The notes under the pieces are model-generated. The model saw only the letters and a list, made by a program, of their open reading frames with translations, was not told where the DNA came from and did no database searches. 21,008 nucleotides of DNA from Sistotremastrum niveocremeum HHB9708 (taxonomy: Eukaryota > Basidiomycota > Agaricomycetes > Sistotremastrales > Sistotremastraceae): positions 225,163-246,170 of the forward strand of contig KV419439.1 in assembly GCA_001630475.1 (NCBI GenBank), given 5' to 3'. Below are positions 1-7,546 of this stretch, in pieces. The translations under genes and the position numbers were made by a program. Every line of letters starts with the position of its first letter. Position 1 is the stretch's first letter.

Positions 1-477
1 AAGGAAGGATAACGCTTACGTCAGCATTTCCTTTGCTTTCAACGACTCAGACCAGCTCTCAGACTCTCTCAGACTCGCACTGCTCACTCTACACTGTAGC
101 TGATCGAAACCCCAGCGGAGATTTCTCAGTGATACTACTGACTCCTTCAACGAGCTAGAAATGAAGTTCGGGACATCAATGTGTCGTTGCTACCAGTGAG
201 TGCGTACTGGCTAAGCGTGCCACCTTCTTCTCAATGTTCGCATGCTGGCTATCATCGTCTAAAATCCGTCCATTCTTGAATCTGAAATCACTTCTGCTAT
301 CTAGGGGAATCAAATTGTTTCTAGATGTGGTCTCAGTGCCCTGAGCTGACGCGTCGTCGCCATCCTCGAGCCTGGTGCAGTAATTCGTTAGAAAATGGAT
401 TCGTTCTAGTCCTCAAGGCTGAATGAAATATCTATGCGTCATTCTGAGTCTCTGAACCGCACGCACAACTCGGTCTC
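1..477 (+). repeat. Upstream repeat of DUF6535 unit, copy A (5' truncated by window edge)
   Basis: This stretch aligns by eye with 13380-13880 and, less well, with 18495-18720. The strongest anchor is a perfect 20-nt block, GGATAACGCTTACGTCAGCA, at 7-26. Others are the TTTCTCAGTGATACT stretch near 125, CCAGTGAGTGCGTACT near 195, TTCGCATGCT near 237 and the ACAACTCGGTCTCA block just before 478. It lies upstream of the first DUF6535 gene. I see no intact gene in it. A short open frame around the 20-mer (DNAYVS, then an acidic Ser/Asp stretch) is shared in all three copies and may be the tail of a decayed gene. Confidence 0.7.
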
Positions 478-877
478 ATGCCCCAAGGAATCACCGCTCC
501 AACCTCTCCGAACGACAATGTTGCCCCCGGACGGAATATCCAAAGCATAGGGCATCTGGTCACCCGTTTCAAATACCCTTCCCGGACTGGTAAGTGCATT
601 CTTGCTCTCTTCACGCTGATCTTCATACTCCAATCTGCTAGACCAGCTGGCGTTGTCGGCTTCGTCTCGCTGGCTCAAACATCAGGACTGGAAAGTGGGC
701 AGTGAGCCAGTGAAGGACGAGATATATGTACATCTGAAACATTTGCCCATTATATCTCGCCGATGCCAATTCACTGAAGTTGTCGGCGGCTACCGTCGAA
801 AGCCCCGTCAGAACCTTTGTAGCAATAATTGTTTGAGGACTGATATGACAGGCTCGTCAATCATTTCTCGTTCCTAG
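478..877 (+). CDS. Possible small two-exon hypothetical protein (115 aa)
   Basis: ATG at 478 opens a frame (MPQGITAPTS...) that meets a good donor, GTAAGT, at 590. A CTGCTAG acceptor ends at 641, giving a 52-nt intron of local size. The join at 589/642 keeps the frame open through residues SRWLKHQDWKVG to a stop at 877. I do not recognise the product. This segment is absent from the corresponding place in unit B (between about 13880 and 13920), so it is unit-specific. The frame could be chance, since an overlapping - strand frame also exists. Only the clean splice argues for it. Confidence 0.22.
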
Positions 878-1850
878 GCTCACCGAGAGCCTCCTCTCTA
901 TCTATACACGAGCCCAACGAACACGCTTTGGGATTCAACGATTGTGAGAAGGAGAAGAACGGTGCTGTGTACTCTGGACCTTCACTACACAATTGAAAAT
1001 TTTTCGGAATCGTTCTCATGAGGGTGTGTCAACTTGAAGTCTTGAGATCATATCGACACTGATCAATGATTATCCTTTGATAGTGCAGGAGCTTCCTCTG
1101 CAACGAAAAGAGCTTCTCGGCGACATAAAAGCGATCAATAGATGCGTCGCATTTGCTTCCTCGATGAACAATCTCCATTTCCCTCGATAATTTCGATCCT
1201 TGCATCACGAAGATCTGTATCCTCGCGAAAGTCGCCTCATCAATATCCTTGCGATCGTTTTCGTCGTGCCTACTGTGCTCCAGTTCATTCTTACCATTGG
1301 CTACGCGGCTCGTGAGCTTATCGAAGTCTGACATACCCTCACCTGACGTTTGTATGTGCCCAGACTATATTTTTGCACCACGTCACATGAATGGTTCCAA
1401 GGGCACAATAATAAGGGAATTCGGAAATGACCCTCATGCACCAGGATCTCAAAGATATGTCATATTCGTTCACGCAACGCAGAAAAAACAACATTGCAAC
1501 AGATACCTCCTTCATTTGATCGTTCACAAACTGATCCAGAAAGTCGATGTAAGTCTAAGTCTCGAGTCAGGACCGATGAAGAGCGTGCAAGTATGGCAAG
1601 ACTTCAGTGCGGAAGATACAAGCTGGCAGCCCGTCTTTGGAATGGTACTATAGGTATCATCCAGGATTCCTGGGAACACGCTGAGACCATGAGGCACGTA
1701 TAGAGGGAGGGAGACAATATTTAAAAGCAAATTAAGAGAAAAACAACGTGGCAGAGATCGGGGCTTTGATCTTGAAATCGTCTCTGTCAGACGTGATCGT
1801 ATGGAGAAACAAGACGAATCTGGATCTTTAGATGAATTTTGAACGAGTGA
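878..1850. other. Unit-A-specific spacer, no confident gene
   Basis: This stretch, together with 478-877, has no counterpart in unit B and no similarity I can see to the equivalent part of unit C. The best coding-like frame is on the - strand at 1334-1029: 101 aa starting MSDFDKLTSR, mostly charged and helical-looking, with no recognised domain. An overlapping + frame at 1249-1653 looks like its shadow. I see no RNA gene or transposon ends. Confidence 0.3.
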
Positions 1851-1854
1851 TTGG

Positions 1855-2238
1855 GTCGCAAGGCCGCGGAAGCAAAATAAGCGCCGGCACAGCCATGCGT
1901 TACATCAGATTCGGGACCAGATCCCAAAGGCGCCCAGCAGTTTTGAACGAAAATATCAGGTGCTCCCCCAAGGAAGATCGACAGAACAAGTCCATAGAAT
2001 TCAACAAGATGTCAGTGAGCAGATCGTTTTGCGGAACTGAGGTGGATATCGATAAATTGGAGAGATATCATGTCCAAAACAAGAATGACATGTGCCTGAA
2101 ATAGGAACGAGATGAGCGTTAGAAGCCTGTCAAGGAGATGCACGCACCGCACAGCCTGATCTCACGTCGGAACCTCAATCATCGAATCCTTCTTGTCTCC
2201 TACCACCATCATCCCCTCGTTCCTCTCTGTTGTCCGCC
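1855..2238 (+). promoter_or_regulatory. Conserved promoter-proximal region of DUF6535 copy A
   Basis: This region is strongly similar to 13920-14294 (for example CCGCGGAAGCAAAATAAGCG and the following GATCCCAAAGGCGCCCAGCAG stretch), and less so to 20300-20664. Conservation peaks in GAGCGTTAGAAG near 2114 and in the perfect 19-nt block at 2137-2155, 84 bp upstream of the start codon. A pyrimidine-rich CCATCATCCCCTC stretch just before ATG is also shared by the three genes. This is the pattern expected of a shared core promoter and 5' leader. No TATA box is evident. Confidence 0.5.
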
Positions 2239-4119
2239 ATGTCTGAGTCGCCGCCGCCAGAGCCTCCAGAGCCCATCTCAAAGCCAACATCGGAGTCCTC
2301 ACCGATGGATGCGGAGGCTAACACGTCGACTATGGCCCTATTGACAGATCAATCCAGCGCGCTGTTAGGCGCTGTGAACGCGTTGAATGATACCATGAAC
2401 GGCGTCAAGAGTACGTTGGTAGACCATGGGACGAAATTTGACGTCTTGATTAGGGACGCACTGAAGAGCGAGTCATTGACGAGCCTAGTGATATCCGATT
2501 GAATTGACGGCGACGGCAGACGATCAACCATATGACGAGAAAGCTTTGGACGATGAATCGACCTGCCTGGCGTTGTACGATATGGTGGTGGCGAAAACGA
2601 AGGAGAAAGCGGAGGAGTGGAATGGAACGATTGACGTTACGCTGATATTCGTGAGTTCATGCAGATCGTGTGGGTGACTGGCAATGAGTACTCACGATTT
2701 TGAAAATGTGACTGTCATAGATCGCTCTCTTCTCTGCCGTACTTACGGCATTCTTGGTCCCCGCAACCCAAGCCCTGCTTCCTAGCTCCAACTCCACTGC
2801 CACGAATTCCAATTCCACTTCAACTCAAACCCTTCCTCCTCTTCCAGCTCGATCGGATGAGATCGTATGTGCTTTATATTATTTGTCTCTAATCACCGCC
2901 GTAAGTCGTCGTGAATAGATCATGACAAGCAAGATCGCTGAAAGCCTACCAGATAGTGATAGCGGTACTCTGCGCGCTGGGGCGTCAATGGGTGCGCAAG
3001 CTATCCATACGACCCGACGTGGCGACATGGAAAAGTCGTACCATCTGGCACGTCGAACGGATGCGCCGAGCGGAGAAGTGGATCAAAGTCCTGATGGAAG
3101 TCCTCTACTGGCTTCTCCTCGCATCCATCGGGCTGTTTATGACTGGCCTGCTCTTCCAGCTTCGAAATCTTGCCACGTCATTCCAAGGGAGAGCAACGAT
3201 CCTCCTGGCGACGTGGGAGGTCGGAGTCGTTCTGGCTGGAGGCATTGCCGCTACCATGGTTGGGACAACGTATCATGCTGTGCGGTACGAGGCTTCGGTA
3301 TTCGAAGGGCTTGTGAGCCGAGCAATTGTTGGGGATATTGATATTGGTCTGACGACGGGCCTGAAAATCACTTATGGGATGCTGCGATATTTGAGTTGGA
3401 GAGGGTGGAGAAAGATTGGTGGACCGGTGTTCGTGAAGCGAGCGAAAATCGGTTTGGAGAGGGTCACAAGAATGACCGGGATCAAGGGAGAGAGCACGTT
3501 CGACGATAGGCTCATTGACGCGTCGAAGGAGAGTACGTTGGAGGCTAGGCGCAGTGACGCGTCGAGCGAGATCCCGAGTACGTTGATCAGTGACGCGTCG
3601 AGCGATCAACTAAGTGAGTCATCACGGTGGATGCGCGCGACACAAGCCCTACGGGATGGATTGGAGTGGCTGAAGACCTGGCGGATCAAAGTGAAACGCG
3701 ACTCGCTGGATGAGTTGATGAATGCGTACCTCGAGCTAATCGCCGACGCAAGCGATCCGATCCTCCTCGAACGGGCTGCAGCCTCTTTCCGCTACGGAGC
3801 CTGGGTGCAGTACGGAGATGGATCAATGGATCAGTTGAAGAAGATACTCAGTCGATTGATGGCGACGGATACCTCATTTCGCGTGAGAGAGACTGTAAAC
3901 GCGCAGATTTCGTGGTTCAGCGCGTGGATTCCTGTGAGACGGAAGCAGATAGAGGAGAACAGGAAAGACAGAGCAGACCAAGACAGACGGGCGAGCCAGG
4001 GAAACGGATATTTCATTGCCCAATCGCAGAAAAGGGAAGAAGAAGCGAAGAAAGAAGACGAGGAAGAACTCCGAGCACTTGAATTGACGGAATTCCTCGT
4101 CAGCCAACGCACAGACTAG
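2239..4119 (+). CDS. DUF6535 membrane protein, N-terminal part, truncated by transposon insertion (copy A)
   Basis: Exons 2239-2467, 2520-2650, 2721-2900 and 2953-4119 encode 568 aa. The DUF6535 signature follows a Ser/Pro/Thr-rich N-terminus: acidic LDDESTCLALYD, then an amphipathic WNGTIDVTLIF leading into the hydrophobic IALFSAVLTAFLVPATQALL. Further membrane segments lie at about residues 168-190, 226-250 and 262-284, giving four in all. A variable linker (about 296-416) contains three 12-13 residue repeats. It is followed by a conserved cytosolic stretch and an E/K-rich coiled coil. The family is common in Agaricomycetes and its function is unknown. The first intron uses a GC donor (2468) where copies B and C have GT. 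The stop at 4117-4119 is formed across the insertion junction (T from the target, AG from the element). The gene originally continued at 10917 and would have encoded about 924 aa. Confidence 0.8.
3490..3603 (+). repeat. Three in-frame 36-39 nt tandem repeats in DUF6535 linker
   Basis: Units at 3490-3528, 3529-3567 and 3568-3603 encode ESTFDDRLIDASK, ESTLEARRSDASS and EIPSTLISDASS. They share GAGTACGTT-like starts and TGACGCGTCGA-like ends. The repeats sit in the linker between the last membrane segment and the cytosolic domain. Copy B has an unrelated Lys/Trp-rich linker there. Confidence 0.75.
4107..4117 (+). repeat. 11-bp target site duplication, left copy
   Basis: ACGCACAGACT is identical to 10907-10917. 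A twelfth matching base (A) at 4118/10918 could belong to either the target or the element. It lies in the DUF6535 coding frame at codons for R-T-D. Confidence 0.85.
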
Positions 4120-4207
4120 GTTCGACACAAACTCCGCTCGTTGAAACTCCGCCCCTCCGCCTCGCGGAGGGGTTTGTGAATTTATGGGACCCCAAAGTCA
4201 AGCCTCG
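4118..4207 (+). repeat. Left terminal inverted repeat
   Basis: It aligns by eye, with small gaps, to the complement of 10822-10906. Shared blocks in order are AGG(T/C)TC, ACTCCGCC, CTCCG, GGAGGGG, ATGGGAC, GTCA and GCCTCG. It contains the hairpin at 4152-4172. Confidence 0.8.
4152..4172. repeat. Perfect 9-bp stem, 3-nt loop hairpin inside left TIR
   Basis: CCCCTCCGC, loop CTC, GCGGAGGGG. A smaller related hairpin sits at the matching place in the right TIR. Confidence 0.75.
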
Positions 4208-4569
4208 AGCACCCTCTAGAATCGGCCACACTCGCTCGATTTCTCCGATTTCTTTTTTCATCGCTTAGTTAGAGTCACAGGTATACTTCAGTAAATTATG
4301 AGAATTTAGTTTCCTCTGCTCTTTGTGCCAAGGACGTATCAAGCCGGAAGAGGCAAAATTTCGCAAATCTTGTGCGCAAAACATTCTGACAGCACCGGAT
4401 GATATAATGGTGGCCGGAATACCTACCGACGAATTCTTTCAACACATTAGATGATTCATTATGGCATTGGAATGTCTAAGAAATATCTCTGACGTTCCGG
4501 AGAACAGAGCTGGTTTGTGGCGTGACATAAGTCACGTTTGTGACAGAGCGCGCCTCGCTTTCCTTGCCT
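4208..4569 (+). promoter_or_regulatory. Subterminal region and 5' flank of DUF6589 gene
   Basis: AT-rich, non-coding, with runs of T near 4250. A 6-bp inverted repeat, CGTGAC-ATAA-GTCACG, sits at 4521-4536, 33 bp before the ATG, followed by another GTGAC at 4540. It could be a transcription factor or element-protein binding site; nothing else is recognisable. Confidence 0.4.
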
Positions 4570-7448
4570 ATGACTGCAAGCAGCTCTTCACGCGTCACCG
4601 AGGATACAGAGGGCGCTGAAGCATTGGAGACGCGGTGGAACGAGATTTTGGACGATACTGCAACCAAATACACTCTACAGAAGAAGCTGTACCTTATTCT
4701 CTCGCTAATCATCCATCTGAATGTCACCATCCTCTCGCTCCTCGACTTCATCTTCTCCAGCAAGAATCTCGTGGTCAAGCGTCGTGCCAGTCAATTCACG
4801 AGCTTCGTCGATAGAGGCTACGAAGTTCACTTCGGTCCTCATACGATCTGGAATCTCTGGATAACAAATTTTCCATCCGTCCACCCGCATCTCATGGAAC
4901 ACATCGTAATACCGGAGGCTCTCGAACGGGGGCGCGCGGAATTCAAAAAGGGGATTAAAAGCGATAAACTGCGTCTGAAAATAGATGGACTGAGCGTTCA
5001 AACCGTTCGAGATACGTTGGATCTGGGGCACCTGATGAGCATCTATACGGAAGTCCTGCCCTTTGTCTCTGGGTTCCTTCTGCATCTTGTCGATACCCCG
5101 AACAGGTATCGCATTGAGAAGGCTCAAAGAGAGGCACGCGCGAGGGCACGCAGGGAATCAGAGTGTGTGGGTGAGAGTGTGGTGCCTGATGAAGCTGACT
5201 TGGGGGGCGACACTGATACGGGTGATGTGCGAGATGAGGTCGAGGGGCAGGAGGAAGCCGAGGGTGTGGAAGGTCCAACGTGGAGCTCGCAAGAGGAACG
5301 ATCCCGCCTGGTGAGTGCTTCGTATCTGCAACGGAATCAATATCTGAGCAAAAGCATAGATTGTGGTCACTACCTTGTCAAACTTACTATTCGTCTGCAA
5401 CCAAGCAACGAATTACTTCGCGCTGCTTCTTGGGCTCTTCTTGACAATTGAAGGTTCCAGTGTGCGTGTCATAACCTGTCTCAATAAATTGGGGCTGTCA
5501 GTCAGTGCTCGAACCGTGGATCGCCTGCGTACCCAGCTCTCTGATGACGCAATCGAGCAAGCCCGCAAGCTTGCCCAGGGCTCCGAACCGTGGATGTCAG
5601 TGATAGACAACCTCAATATCTTCGTGCGAAAGGATCAGCAGCGCCTCGGGAACGAGAACACAATGCTCAATATCACCAACTGCGCCTTGATCAAGTTTCC
5701 ATCCTCTTTCCGATGGGAAATGTTCGACGTACCAAAGATGCTCTCGCTGCGTGGGCTCCGCAAGCATTTTGATCTGTCCTTGCTCCATCTGAACTCGATG
5801 GAGCAGCAATTTTTGAAGGACGGATTCATTGCGATCATTGCACAACGCCTGCTTGAGCACTGTCCAGGCAATCAGTTTTGGCCAGGACGATTGACAACAC
5901 GCCAAAAGTGTCTAGATCACTTGCCTAAAGTCAGACCTCTGGAACCAATCAAAACAGAAACTTTCCCCATGGGGGTTTTTGACGTTGACGAAGGGTCTAA
6001 ACGGGGTGTCATCGATGTGTTGACAGAGATTCAGGTCAGATCGGGATTGGAGAAGGCAGAGATGGCCTCAAGAGTTCGGGTGGTTGCTGGAGATCTTCTG
6101 ACAATCATGAATCTGCGGAGGGCAAGAAACTTGCGATCAGATGATGTTTCGATTTTCGAGCGTCTGTCTTACATCGCGGAAATCAGTCAGCCATTTCACA
6201 CTGGCATGAATGCGGTCACCGGGATACTGCAAACGCACTTTGGGGATTCCAATCTCAACGCAGCCAGTCTCTCAAGCCACAAGGAGCTGTTGAATCGCAA
6301 ATGGGATCCCAAGAAGGCCAACTACTCGGACGCCAAGGCCCTCGTTGGTCATTCCCTGATTGCCCGTCTGATCGACTGTTTGATGTGCGTGTTTTTGGTC
6401 TACGTCAATGAGTACTTAGTGACCTTGATGTTCTTAGGATTGAGAAAGAGTTCCCTTCATACTCAGCTTTATCTAAATGGCGTCCGAATTACGACGAGCT
6501 ACGAGATGTTGCTGAAAGGATCCACGCACATTTCCTCGACCATCGAAAGATATATGCCGCATGGGGGATTGACGGAGACGAGACGCAACGGGAGGAAGGC
6601 GATCATGTGTTTGCGCAGAGTGGGCTGTTCATGAGAGACACATTGCTGTTTGAGATGTACGATCACGGTGTTCGAAATGGAGACCCGGGTTTGTTGTGGG
6701 CTGTGATTAAGCCCTGGCTTTATTCGTTTCGAGGGGCAAAGCAACAGAATTACTCGCGGGAATGCCTGGAGTTATTGGTACGGTGGGAGACAGAGTTGAC
6801 AGTGGAGATGCGGGAAGTCCTGGAGCGAGCATGGTTTTATAACAGAGTCGGATTACCTGGGAGGTTTATCGCGATTGACATGTATCTTGAGCATCTCAAC
6901 TATTGGATCAAGGTGAGCACGATCTTGACTTGCTTACGTTAATGACGATTGATGAGTAACCGCAGCGAGTTTTCATCCCAAAAGGAGCTGGCGTGACTGT
7001 GGAAAACATTATGTCGAAAGGATCATCTTGTGTCGAAGCTCTGCGATCAATCAGTGCTAAGATGTCTGCTTTCTGCGGCATGAACGAAACAGAACGTCAG
7101 CACAAAGAGAGCGCAATTGCCGCGGACATTGAAGCATTGGTCGAGCATCTCAGGCACGAGAGGGTGCACGTCATTCAGCCGAAAAGGACCTTGTGGGGAT
7201 CGACAGTGAAACCAAAAAAAGGATCGAAGACTATACCACCAGTGCAGTCATTGGTGACTGATGTGATTGCCGATGGTATGGCCTGGTGGGACAATGAGGA
7301 GGTTCGGAAGTATATACACACGTCGGCTTGGGATGCGACACAGGGTTACACACTGCAAAGTACGGAAGCGATTGGGGTAGATACCGATTTGGACGCCACG
7401 TTAACCCTGGATTCTGAAGAGAATTTTCAGGCTGTAGAATCCTTGTAA
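4570..7448 (+). CDS. DUF6589 domain protein, candidate transposase of the element (907 aa)
   Basis: Exons 4570-5310, 5360-6384, 6438-6912 and 6966-7448 join in frame across introns of 49, 53 and 53 nt with GTGAGT, GTGCGT and GTGAGC donors. The N-terminal 247 aa are helical and end in an acidic Glu/Asp stretch. The DUF6589 region follows, with hallmark blocks LGLSVSARTVDRL, IDNLNIFVRK (Asp about 330), FPMGVFDVDE (about 449-458), VVAGDLLT (Asp about 492), QPFHTGMN (His about 527) and, near the C-terminus, EHLNYWIK. The repeated isolated acidic residues would suit a metal-dependent nuclease fold, but I see no proven DDE triad. Start choice: ATG 4570 is the first in a frame open from a GTG at 4540. 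The frames are undamaged, so the gene may be active. Its convergent partner is the helicase. Domain call is confident; transposase role is inferred. Confidence 0.85.
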
Positions 7449-7546
7449 CGTGGGTGAGGGTTGAGACGCGATTATCTTCAAAGGGCATTCTGTCGTTTAA
7501 ACACATTGTCATTGCTCACACGTTCACTCAGAATGAGGTACATAGA
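7449..7546. terminator. 98-bp convergent 3' intergenic region
   Basis: It separates the stop codons of the DUF6589 gene (+) and the helicase gene (-), so both transcripts must end here or overlap tail to tail. No clear AATAAA is present on either strand. Confidence 0.35.

Noticed and set aside
1249-1653. 134-aa + strand frame in the unit A spacer
   Set aside because: It overlaps a better-looking - strand frame and has no start context, splice support or recognised domain.
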